A stretch of DNA of 9,701 bases from an uncultured bacterium. Lineage in GTDB: Bacteria > Desulfobacterota > Desulfobulbia > Desulfobulbales > Desulfobulbaceae. The notes beneath the pieces are model-generated. The model was not told the origin of the DNA and did no database searches. It was given only the letters and a program-made list of their open reading frames with translations. The stretch is taken from the NCBI GenBank assembly GCA_903842475.1, contig CAIMMA010000698.1, positions 1 through 9,701 on the forward strand, given 5' to 3'. Both the position numbers and the translations under genes were made by a program. This document shows, piece by piece, positions 1 to 6,030 of this stretch. Every line of letters starts with the position of its first letter. The stretch's first letter is position 1.

Positions 1-366
1 ATGCAAAATTCGACGATGTTTTTGAGATGCATGAGGCTGTTAACCGAAAACAGCCACAGCATAGCGCTGTTGCGCTCAAAAGGATCAAGTGATGTGCATA
101 ACTGTCGGATGCTCCCCCTCGAATCCGGGTTGCAGAAAACGGTAAAACGGGCGGCGGCCCAGGCCGGGATCGACAAAAAGGTTGGCTGCCAGACCCTGCG
201 GCACAGCTTTGCCACCCACATGCTGGAAAACGGGGTCAACATTCGGGTACTGCAGTAGCTTCTTGGTCATGCAGACGTCAAGACCACCGAGATCTACACC
301 CATGTGATGGCCCGGGACCTCCGCAAACTGCAAAGCCCGCTGGACCGTCTCAGTACTATTGATTGA
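1..366 (+). pseudogene. Integron-type tyrosine recombinase (IntI-like), degraded C-terminal fragment
   Basis: In an intact form this would be a site-specific tyrosine recombinase that inserts and excises gene cassettes. Recognisable homology begins around codon 40 ([11 protein letters not shown]) and runs through [14 protein letters not shown]. It hits an in-frame TAG at 256-258 and continues in the same frame as LLGHADVKTTEIYTH to ...QSPLD and a TGA at 364-366. The SPLD ending and the ESGLQ segment are typical of integron integrases rather than XerC/D. The box-II Arg (R67), the His of LGHAD and the Tyr of IYTH are still encoded. The catalytic His before TLRH is Gln (codon 190-192). The TAG stands where the family has Glu or Asp (VQELLGH). 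The N-terminal half, with the first catalytic Arg, is missing: codons 1-35 do not resemble the family. It is almost certainly inactive. The true left boundary is uncertain because the window starts here. Confidence 0.8.
35..55. repeat. Small perfect hairpin 5' of the integrase fragment
   Basis: GGCTGTT (35-41) pairs perfectly with AACAGCC (49-55) around a 7-nt loop. A second short stem, ACAGC/GCTGT (56-60 with 66-70), follows at once. The pair lies in sequence that does not resemble integrase, close to where integrase homology begins (about 106-120). It may mark what replaced the lost 5' half. No core sites of an attC recombination site are present, so no function is assigned. Confidence 0.35.
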
Positions 367-423
367 AAGTTTTCGCGTCCGTTTGCAGCAAGAGCCACCT
401 GCATGCTGCTGTTCGATCTGCTG

Positions 424-443
424 GCTTGGGTGAAAAACCAAGC
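424..443. repeat. Short hairpin downstream of the integrase relic
   Basis: GCTTGG (424-429) and CCAAGC (438-443) form a 6-bp stem with an 8-nt A-rich loop, 58 nt past the TGA of the integrase fragment. No T-run follows on either strand, so it is a poor candidate for an intrinsic terminator. The rest of 367-488 shows nothing else that I can support. Confidence 0.25.
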
Positions 444-488
444 ATGATTCAGGTCAGGCTCCCCGGTTCCTGCTAGCAAGCGCAACGA

Positions 489-536
489 GGCGCCGATTCA
501 TTGCCCTGAACCTCACACGGCAATGAACCAGGCGCC
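489..536 (-). terminator. Large imperfect inverted repeat past nifB, possible transcript-end structure
   Basis: GGCGCC (489-494) pairs with GGCGCC (531-536), and TTCATTGCC (497-505) pairs with GGCAATGAA (519-527). The two stems are separated by a 2x3-nt internal loop and closed by a 13-nt loop. The structure lies 38 nt beyond the nifB stop codon, which suggests a transcription end or RNA-stabilising hairpin for the nifENB message. There is no U-tract after the stem on the minus strand, so it is not a canonical Rho-independent terminator. It could instead be a repeat element or, given the integrase relic beside it, a remnant recombination site. The inverted repeat itself is certain; its role is inference. 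Confidence 0.45.
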
Positions 537-573
537 CCTAGCGGGAGAAGGTACGGTAACTGCGTGGGATCAA

Positions 574-1851
574 TCAGCCGCAGCCGTTGCCGCCGCCGGC
601 GCAGGCACCTTTTGAGCTGCATTTGCGCATCCGCCCCTGGAGGCTGTTCAATCCTTTGCCGGTATAGACCGCCTCGAGACCGCGCTCGATGAAACCGGAC
701 ATGGTCACCGGCACAATTCCTTTCTTCTTGAGCATCTCCTTGGGCGAATCGCCCAGATCGTTGACCAGAATCGCCCGGCAATCTCCCAGAATCCGGCTGA
801 TATTGAACCAGCGCTGGGCCCCGCCGCCGGCCGGGGGCGCTTGGCGGTCCTCGATGTGGCGGTAGCCGCCCTGGCCGTCCTCGCCCCAGATCTGGAAGCG
901 GGTGGCCTCGCCCAGATGCTGATTGACCAGCACCCCTTCCAGGGTGACCACGGCCACATAAGGACGGACCACCTCTTCCGGCTTAGGCAATTGAGCGCAG
1001 GCGCTCAGGCAGCCGCGCATCTCTTCGGTGCGATCATTGTCGAGCAACCCCACCGCGTCGGCCCGGCAGCGGGTGCAGTGCCGCATTTGCGGCAGAAACT
1101 GCTCGGCGGTGTTGCGCAGGCTTTCCATCTGCTCCTTGGAGGGTTCCGGGATATGCTCAAAACCGGTATCGGAGTTGGGAAACATCGCCATGCAGTTGAG
1201 CAGGTCCACCCCCATCCGCTTCATGGTCGCGGCCACCGCTTCGATATGGTGATCATTGATCCCGGGGATGACGATGGTATTGACCTTGACCACGATGTTG
1301 TGCTGTTTCAACAGTTCGATGGCCTGCAGCTGACGGGCGAGCAGCAGCTCCGCCCCTTGACGGCCGCGGTAGAGAATCTTGCCGTCCCGCACCCAGGCGT
1401 AGATGTGCTGCGAGATCTCCGGGTCGACCGCGTTGACCGTGATGGTCACATGCGACACCCCGATCTCGGCCAACTCCGGCACATGGGGGGCGACCTGCAT
1501 GCCGTTGGAGCTGAGACAGAGCAGGGTTTCCGGATAGTGCTTGCGAATCAGCCGCATGGTCTCCAGGGTCTCCTCGGCATTGGCGAACGGATCGCCCGGG
1601 CCGGCGATCCCGGCCACCGAGATGCGCGGTTCCTTTTCCAGGACCTTGCCCATGTAAACCAACGCCTGGTCCGGACTGAGCAGGGTACTGGTGACCCCGG
1701 GCCGCGATTCGTTGACGCAGTCGTACTTGCGGTTGCAGTAGTTGCACTGGATATTGCACTTGGGGGCCACCGGCAGATGGACCCGGCCGTACTGGCCCTT
1801 GGCTTTGACGTTGAAACAGGGATGACGGTTGAAATCGTTTTCGTTTAGCAT
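574..1851 (-). CDS. nifB: NifB, radical SAM FeMo-cofactor core synthase with C-terminal NifX-like domain
   Basis: NifB fuses two [4Fe-4S] clusters and inserts a SAM-derived carbide and a sulfur atom to give NifB-co, the precursor of FeMo-co. The 425-residue protein is full length for the two-domain form. The radical SAM CX3CX2C motif is C32-C36-C39 (KCNIQCNYC), followed by the NifB-typical RKYDC (C45) and the SAM-region motif GIAGPGDPFAN at 81-91. HCTRCRADAVG carries C259 and C262. A NifX/NafY-like domain spans about 296-405 (RPYVAVVTLEG, then FNISRILGDC). The tail after residue 410 is Gly- and Cys-rich, with C411, C417 and C424. The ATG at 1851 follows AAAGGAG at good spacing, 29 nt after the nifN stop, so nifB is third in the nifENB operon. 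Some organisms have a separate nifB promoter; the 29-nt gap leaves no room for one here. Confidence 0.97.
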   Translation of the reverse strand: MLNENDFNRHPCFNVKAKGQYGRVHLPVAPKCNIQCNYCNRKYDCVNESRPGVTSTLLSPDQALVYMGKVLEKEPRISVAGIAGPGDPFANAEETLETMRLIRKHYPETLLCLSSNGMQVAPHVPELAEIGVSHVTITVNAVDPEISQHIYAWVRDGKILYRGRQGAELLLARQLQAIELLKQHNIVVKVNTIVIPGINDHHIEAVAATMKRMGVDLLNCMAMFPNSDTGFEHIPEPSKEQMESLRNTAEQFLPQMRHCTRCRADAVGLLDNDRTEEMRGCLSACAQLPKPEEVVRPYVAVVTLEGVLVNQHLGEATRFQIWGEDGQGGYRHIEDRQAPPAGGGAQRWFNISRILGDCRAILVNDLGDSPKEMLKKKGIVPVTMSGFIERGLEAVYTGKGLNSLQGRMRKCSSKGACAGGGNGCG

Positions 1852-1880
1852 AACGGGCTCCTTTATTGTGGATGCACAGT

Positions 1881-3257
1881 TTACATGTAGGAATAACCAA
1901 CCGGGCTATCGGCCTGTTTCTTGCCGATCACCGCATTGGTGATGGTATCGAACAGGTGCTGGGCCCCTTCATAACCGAGGTGGAGAATACGCTGCCCCCC
2001 GACCCGGTCGTGGATGGGAAAACCCACCCGGATAAGCGGGATATCGAGCTTTTTAGCCAGCGGAAAGCCCTTGGAATGGCCGACGATCAGGTCCGGCTGC
2101 AGTGCTTCGGCCAACTCACTGATCTCGAAAAAATCCATGCCTTCATGGATCTCCGGCTGGGCCAGCAGGGTGTCGCCGGTGACCGCGGCGATCGCCTTGG
2201 CCAACCGGCCCGAGGTCCCGCCCGAGGCGCAGAGCACCGGCTGGATGCCGATCTCGGTGAGCAGCGCACAGAGCCCCACCACCAGATCCTCTTCGCCGTA
2301 GATGATGGCGCGCTTGCCGAAGATGTATTTATGGCCGTCGACGTAGGCATCGATCAAGCGGCCCCGCTGTTTGACGTATTTTTCCGGGGTCGGCCTACCG
2401 CTTAACTGTTCAAGCAGGGCAAAAAACCGGTCGGTTTCCTTGATGCCCAGCGGCATGCCCAGCCGGTGGCGGGGAATGGCGAATTTTTCCAGAAGGATAT
2501 CGCCGCCGCTGGCCGCATCGCCCAAGGTCGGCCCGAACTCGATGGTGGCCTGAGATCGGCCCATGGCCTTGATCGCCGCCAACGGGGTGCCGCCGCCCTG
2601 AATCTTTTCATATTCGAGCAGGGCGGGACCATCCATGGTTTCGGAGAGGTCGGGCAGCAGGGTGCACTCCAGGCCAAACCCGGCCATAATCTCAAGCAGC
2701 AGCCGGTAATCGGCGGAGCTGACAAACCCGGGCAGCAGGTTGATGGTCGCGGTTCGCGGCCCGCCGGCACTCATCTGGCTGATCACCTCGCGGATGGCGG
2801 CATGAAAACCTTCCATATGGGTGCCCGAATAACTCGGCGTCGACACATTGACCAGGGCAGGCAGGCCGATGGAGCCCTTGGTATCCTCGCCATACTCGTG
2901 CAGAATCATTCGGACATCGTCGCCGATGGTCTCGGTCAGGCAGGTGGTGGCGATCCCGATCAGGGCCGGCCGGTATTTGGCCGCCACATTGGTCAGCCCC
3001 AGCTTGAGGTTGGGGCCGCCACCGTAGACCGCATGCTTCTCGGAGAGCGAGGAGGAGGCAATATCGATCGGCTCGTTGTAATGGCTGATGATATAGCGCC
3101 GCATATAGGTGGCGCAGCCCTGGCTGCCATGCAGATAAGGCACCGCACCCTCGATGCCCTTGAAGGCCAGGCAGGCGCCGAGCGGCTTGCACAGTTTGCA
3201 GGCGTTAGTGGTGGAGATGGCGTTGGGTCGTTTGCTTTTCGGCGGATTCTTGCTCAT
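1881..3257 (-). CDS. nifN: NifN, beta-type subunit of the NifEN FeMo-cofactor scaffold
   Basis: NifN pairs with NifE in a NifDK-like heterotetramer on which NifB-co is matured by addition of molybdenum and homocitrate. The chosen ATG at 3257 has AAGGAG seven bases upstream and gives 458 residues, normal for NifN. A TTG at 3278 is a weaker alternative. Visible nitrogenase-superfamily features are CKLCKPLGAC (C20, C23, C29), HGSQGCATY with the cluster-ligand-type C48, the TTCLTETIGDD block (C106), the ISQMSAGGP region, the GEEDLVVGL nucleotide-fold segment near 321-329, GHSKG at 393-397, and the C-terminal block HDRVGGQ then HLGYEGAQHLFD. Position after nifE with a 27-nt gap, plus these motifs, argues for NifN over NifK or VnfN; NifK would be expected beside NifD. 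Confidence 0.94.
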   Translation of the reverse strand: MSKNPPKSKRPNAISTTNACKLCKPLGACLAFKGIEGAVPYLHGSQGCATYMRRYIISHYNEPIDIASSSLSEKHAVYGGGPNLKLGLTNVAAKYRPALIGIATTCLTETIGDDVRMILHEYGEDTKGSIGLPALVNVSTPSYSGTHMEGFHAAIREVISQMSAGGPRTATINLLPGFVSSADYRLLLEIMAGFGLECTLLPDLSETMDGPALLEYEKIQGGGTPLAAIKAMGRSQATIEFGPTLGDAASGGDILLEKFAIPRHRLGMPLGIKETDRFFALLEQLSGRPTPEKYVKQRGRLIDAYVDGHKYIFGKRAIIYGEEDLVVGLCALLTEIGIQPVLCASGGTSGRLAKAIAAVTGDTLLAQPEIHEGMDFFEISELAEALQPDLIVGHSKGFPLAKKLDIPLIRVGFPIHDRVGGQRILHLGYEGAQHLFDTITNAVIGKKQADSPVGYSYM

Positions 3258-3284
3258 GGTGGTCTCCTTGTTACGCAAATCGGA

Positions 3285-4640
3285 TTATTTGGTCGGCAAA
3301 CTTTTCTTGCGCGGCACAAACTGCCAGACCGGGCTCATCACCGAGGAGTAGACCTCCTTGGCGAAATTGAGCATGCCCTCAAATCCGGCCAGGGCCTCTT
3401 TGCGTTCGTGGTTGTGATCGCAGAAGCCGATGCCGAGCTTGTAGGCAATCGGCCGTTCCTTGACCCCGCCGACAAAAATATCCACCTCTTTTTCGGTGAG
3501 AAAGCTGGTCAGCTCCAGGGGGTTGGAGTCGTCGACAATGATGGTGCCGGGATCGGTGATCGCTGCCAGTTCCTCATAATCTTCCTTGGTCCCGGTCTGG
3601 CTGCCGACCATGACCACCTGCATGTCGATCAAGCGGAAGGCCTTGACCAGACTAAAGGCCTTGAACGACCCGCCCACATAAATGGCCGCTTTTTTACCGG
3701 CCAGGGCCTTGCGATACGGCTCGAGATCGATTGCCAGCTGCTTGACCTCGCGCTCGACGATTATTTTAGTGCGCTCCATCATCTCCGGATCCTTGAAGAA
3801 CCGGGCGATATCGTAGAGGGCCTCGGCCATGTCCTCGATGCCGAAGTAAGAAACCCGCAGCGAGGGGATACCGTATTTTTCTTCCATCATATTGGCCAGC
3901 TGCATGGTGGAACCGGAGCACTGGACCACGTTGAGGGCGGCGCCATGGGCACGTTCGATGTCCGCCACCCGACCGTCGCCGGTGATGTTGGCCACCACCT
4001 CGATCCCCATTTTCTGGTAATAGTCGCGGATCATCCAGATTTCGCCGGCGAGATTGAAGTCGCCGAGGATGTTGAGGCTATACTTTGAGATGCCACTGGT
4101 GTCGCCGTTGCCGATCAGGCGGAAGAGGGCGTCGCAGGCGGCCTGGTAGCCGGCTCGCTTGTTGCCCTTGAAGCCCTCGGATTTCACTGGAATGACCGGG
4201 ATACCGTATTCCGCCTCGACCTGACGGCAGATCGCTTCCATATCGTCGCCGATGATGCCGACAATGCAGGTCGAATAGACAAAAGCAGCCTTGGGGCTAT
4301 GGCGTTCGATCAACTCGCGCAGGGCGGCATGCAGTTTCTTCTCGCCGCCGAAGATGACATCGGTTTCCTGGAGATCGGTGGAAAAACTGAGGCGATGGAG
4401 TTCCGGCCCGGAAGAGAGCGCGCCCCGGATATCCCAGGTGTAGACCGCGCAGCCGATGGGGCCGTGGACCAGGTGGAGCGCATCGGCGATGGGATACAGC
4501 ACGACCCGCGATCCGCAGAATACGCAGGCCCGCTGGCTGACGGCCCCGGCCAGACTGTCTTTGTTGCAGACGATATCAAAAGGCGTGTCGCCCTTGACAT
4601 GGATCTGATTGGCTCGATCTTTTAATGCGGTTGCTTCCAT
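3285..4640 (-). CDS. nifE: NifE, alpha-type subunit of the NifEN FeMo-cofactor scaffold
   Basis: NifE is the NifD-like half of the cytoplasmic NifEN assembly scaffold. The ATG at 4640 sits just after an AGGGGGGAG ribosome site and gives 451 residues, the usual size. A TTG further out at 4685 would lie upstream of the predicted transcription start, so it is rejected. Scaffold-cluster cysteines match the family: C39 and C42 in SQRACVFCG, C64 in GPIGCAVYTWD, and C125 in VYSTCIVGIIGDD. Other hallmarks are PVKSEGFKGNKRAGY (151-165), GDFNLAGEIW, NVVQCSGS (cofactor-site Cys region), MEEKYGIP and the late NHERKEALAGFEGM block, where nitrogenase NifD has its cofactor-binding His region. It is the first gene of nifENB and is preceded by a sigma-54/NifA control region. 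Strong call. Confidence 0.96.
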   Translation of the reverse strand: MEATALKDRANQIHVKGDTPFDIVCNKDSLAGAVSQRACVFCGSRVVLYPIADALHLVHGPIGCAVYTWDIRGALSSGPELHRLSFSTDLQETDVIFGGEKKLHAALRELIERHSPKAAFVYSTCIVGIIGDDMEAICRQVEAEYGIPVIPVKSEGFKGNKRAGYQAACDALFRLIGNGDTSGISKYSLNILGDFNLAGEIWMIRDYYQKMGIEVVANITGDGRVADIERAHGAALNVVQCSGSTMQLANMMEEKYGIPSLRVSYFGIEDMAEALYDIARFFKDPEMMERTKIIVEREVKQLAIDLEPYRKALAGKKAAIYVGGSFKAFSLVKAFRLIDMQVVMVGSQTGTKEDYEELAAITDPGTIIVDDSNPLELTSFLTEKEVDIFVGGVKERPIAYKLGIGFCDHNHERKEALAGFEGMLNFAKEVYSSVMSPVWQFVPRKKSLPTK

Positions 4641-4680
4641 ACTCCCCCCTGTTTTGGTGTGCGATGATTTACTCTTATTG

Positions 4681-4696
4681 AGCAAACCACATGCCA
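4681..4696 (-). promoter_or_regulatory. Sigma-54 (-24/-12) promoter of nifENB
   Basis: Read on the minus strand the element is TGGCATG-TGGT-TTGCT. It matches the TGGCACG-N4-TTGCW consensus at 11 of 12 defined positions, with exactly 10 nt between the invariant GG and GC. Placing the C of GC at -12 puts +1 near 4670, a 30-nt leader before the nifE ATG. Together with the activator site upstream, this is the standard nitrogen-fixation promoter design, active when NifA is active. Confidence 0.85.
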
Positions 4697-4721
4697 GACG
4701 GAAGTATTTTAAAAAGATCTA

Positions 4722-4734
4722 TAATTTTGGGATA
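4722..4734 (-). promoter_or_regulatory. Possible IHF bending site between NifA site and promoter
   Basis: The minus-strand 13-mer TATCCCAAAATTA matches WATCAANNNNTTR at 7 of 9 defined positions (the two A's after ATC are C). It lies in an AT-rich stretch centred near -58, just where IHF bends DNA to bring NifA to sigma-54 polymerase in many nif promoters. Two mismatches make it tentative. Confidence 0.4.
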
Positions 4735-4784
4735 TTAACAGACTGACTAACAAAAATGTGCCCAAAGCGGTTCAAGCAGGTTTT

Positions 4785-4800
4785 TGTCGGTGATTGGACA
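4785..4800. promoter_or_regulatory. NifA upstream activator site (TGT-N10-ACA)
   Basis: TGT at 4785-4787 and ACA at 4798-4800 are separated by exactly 10 nt, a perfect match to the NifA binding consensus. Its centre is about 122 nt upstream of the predicted nifE start, inside the usual -80 to -150 range. It sits in the gap between the HMG-CoA lyase-like gene and nifE, so it should serve nifE. The rest of the 4641-4871 gap shows no other gene or clear terminator for the upstream gene. Confidence 0.8.
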
Positions 4801-4871
4801 AATTTGAAGGAGTGCGACATTTTTGTAGAACAAGGGGCGAGGGCGGATCTGGTGGGTACCCCAGCGGATGG

Positions 4872-5771
4872 TTAACGATCCCTTGGTGCCGGCAGGGTTC
4901 GTCCCAGCAGTTCCTGGTAGCGCGCAACCACCGTGTGCAACCGGCCCGGATCGATCCCGGTAGCCACCCCGAGGCCCTGGAACAAATGCACCGCCGCCTC
5001 GGTGGCGACATTGCCGGCCGCATCCCGAACAAACGGACACCCGCCCAGGCCGCCGGCAGCCACATCAAACAAACGCACCCCGGCCTCGTAGCCGGCCCGC
5101 AGGTTGGCGAGCCCCAGCCCGCGGGTGTCATGGAGATGGAGGGAGAGCCGCACCTCCGGCACCAAGACTCGCACCCTGGCCACCAGCTGCCTGAGCTGAT
5201 CCGGGTCGGCCATGCCGGCGGTATCGGCCAGATTGATCTCCGCGGCCCCGGCCGCAGCCAGGCGGCGCACCGCCTCCAGCACGCTGTCCTCGGGCGCCCG
5301 CCCTTCCTCCGCACAGCCAAAGGCCGACTGCACCCCGGCCCGGACGGTGAGCCCCTGCCGGACCGCTGTGGAGACCAGCCCCACCACCGATTCAAGGGCC
5401 TCCGCTGCCGAACGCCGGACATTGCTGCGGCTGTGCGCATCGGAGATCGATACCGAGCAGCTGATATGCGCCAGTCCGCAGGCGACGGCCCGTTCCAGCC
5501 CCCGGCGGTTCAGCACCAGTCCGGTGCAGAGCAGTTGGGGCAGCGCCGCCCGCACCACCCTCACCAGGGCGTCGGTATCCGCCATCTGCGGCACCCTGCG
5601 GGGATCGACGAAACTGCCCACCTGCACCCGCCTGACACCAGCCGCTGCCAGTAAATGCACCAGCTCTACCTTCTCGTCCAGGCGCAGAATTCTACGCTCA
5701 TTTTGCAGCCCATCCCGGAGCGATTCCTCTTCGAGGAGTACCTCCCGGGATGTTTCCGGATATGTAAGCAT
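4872..5771 (-). CDS. Hydroxymethylglutaryl-CoA lyase family protein (DRE-TIM metallolyase)
   Basis: HMG-CoA lyases cleave 3-hydroxy-3-methylglutaryl-CoA to acetyl-CoA and acetoacetate, usually at the end of leucine breakdown; some relatives act on other 3-hydroxyacyl-CoA substrates. The 299-residue TIM-barrel protein has the family's usual length and signatures: SLRDGLQNE (R19, D20), VQVGSFVDPRRVPQMADTD (49-67), FGCAEEG (151-157), NLADTAGMADP (180-190), the metal-binding LHLHDTRG (H212, H214) and GGLGGCPF with the catalytic C245, then GNVATE. The GGCPF and LRDGLQNE motifs exclude homocitrate synthase NifV, which has RDGEQ. ATG 5771 has a modest AGAGGT ribosome site. It lies 231 nt upstream of nifE in the same direction but is separated from it by the nifE promoter. 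The physiological substrate is not shown by the sequence. Confidence 0.88.
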   Translation of the reverse strand: MLTYPETSREVLLEEESLRDGLQNERRILRLDEKVELVHLLAAAGVRRVQVGSFVDPRRVPQMADTDALVRVVRAALPQLLCTGLVLNRRGLERAVACGLAHISCSVSISDAHSRSNVRRSAAEALESVVGLVSTAVRQGLTVRAGVQSAFGCAEEGRAPEDSVLEAVRRLAAAGAAEINLADTAGMADPDQLRQLVARVRVLVPEVRLSLHLHDTRGLGLANLRAGYEAGVRLFDVAAGGLGGCPFVRDAAGNVATEAAVHLFQGLGVATGIDPGRLHTVVARYQELLGRTLPAPRDR

Positions 5772-5781
5772 ATATGGTTAC
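5764..5781. promoter_or_regulatory. Imperfect 18-bp palindrome over the lyase start codon
   Basis: GTAA-G-CATATATG-G-TTAC is symmetric except for one base pair (5768/5777). The inner CATATATG is a perfect 8-bp palindrome, and the lyase ATG lies inside it. It could be a repressor operator or simply AT-rich chance symmetry around a start codon. Confidence 0.3.
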
Positions 5782-5846
5782 CTCTTCGGCCTGATACAGC
5801 CAAACGCCTTGCCCCTGATTTTCTGCCTCCAGATATTTTTATGATG

Positions 5847-5862
5847 TGCACAAACCGTGCCT
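5847..5862 (-). promoter_or_regulatory. Candidate sigma-54 promoter of the HMG-CoA lyase-like gene
   Basis: On the minus strand AGGCACG-GTTT-GTGCA matches 10 of 12 defined positions of the sigma-54 consensus, with the required 10-nt GG-to-GC spacing. The predicted +1 is near 5836, giving a leader of about 64 nt. No TGT-N10-ACA site was found upstream to about 6100, so if the promoter is real its activator may not be NifA. A weak sigma-70 alternative overlaps it: TTGAAG at 5866-5861 and CATAAA at 5843-5838 with a 17-nt spacer. Confidence 0.35.
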
Positions 5863-5938
5863 TCAAATAACTACCCGTGCGGAAAACCGGCACCATTGAT
5901 CCGGTCCCCCTCCCGGGCAAGAGAAAGCTTGTTGCTTT

Positions 5939-5950
5939 ATTATCGATAAT
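5939..5950. repeat. Perfect 12-bp palindrome in the divergent spacer
   Basis: ATTATCGATAAT is fully self-complementary and sits in an AT-richer patch between two divergent transcription units. It is suitable as a dimeric regulator site, but no known operator is recognised. Confidence 0.3.
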
Positions 5951-6030
5951 GCTTACCCTTTTTGAGTCTGCGAACACTGCTTTTGCTCGCACCAGTACTG
6001 CCCACCATTGCTCACCGCTGCTTACCCACC
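5950..6030. repeat. Cluster of short degenerate repeats
   Basis: Five irregularly spaced copies of a TGC-rich/ACC-rich word occur on the + strand: TGCTTACCC (5950-5958), TGCTCGCACC (5984-5993), ACTGCCCACC (5997-6006), TTGCTCACC (6008-6016) and TGCTTACCCACC (6019-6030). The 9-mer TGCTTACCC is exact in the first and last copies. Spacing is uneven, unlike CRISPR or a simple tandem array. Possible half-sites for a regulator, or relics of sequence decay. Confidence 0.35.

Noticed and set aside
256..258. TAG read as pyrrolysine in the integrase
   Set aside because: Some anaerobes use pyrrolysine, but an integrase that has also lost a catalytic His and its N-terminal half is more simply a pseudogene; no pyl genes are visible.
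470..540. Integron attC site at the large inverted repeat
   Set aside because: An inverse-core-like GCGCAAC (480-486) has one mismatch, but no GTTRRRY core lies at the other end, so the required paired core sites are absent.
2466..4088. Long + strand open frame (540 codons) antisense to nifN and nifE
   Set aside because: It is a shadow of GC-rich coding sequence: it is antisense to two clear nif genes, its residues are low-complexity in style, and it matches no family. The same holds for the 335-codon + frame at 841-1848 opposite nifB.
4658..4673. Second NifA-like site TGT-N10-ACT
   Set aside because: It has a mismatch in the ACA half and overlaps the predicted transcription start, which is not a working position for NifA.
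4850..4865. GGGTACCC palindrome past the lyase gene as a terminator
   Set aside because: The stem is very short with no loop and no T-run, so it is not a credible terminator.
4772..5440. Minus-strand open frame of 222 codons overlapping the lyase gene
   Set aside because: It is an alternative frame of the lyase gene, rich in Arg, Pro, Gly and Trp as expected from an off-frame reading of GC-rich DNA.
4872..5771. NifV (homocitrate synthase), tempting because it is next to nif
   Set aside because: The protein has LRDGLQNE and GGLGGCPF-GNVATE, the marks of HMG-CoA lyase, not the RDGEQ and related motifs of homocitrate or isopropylmalate synthases.
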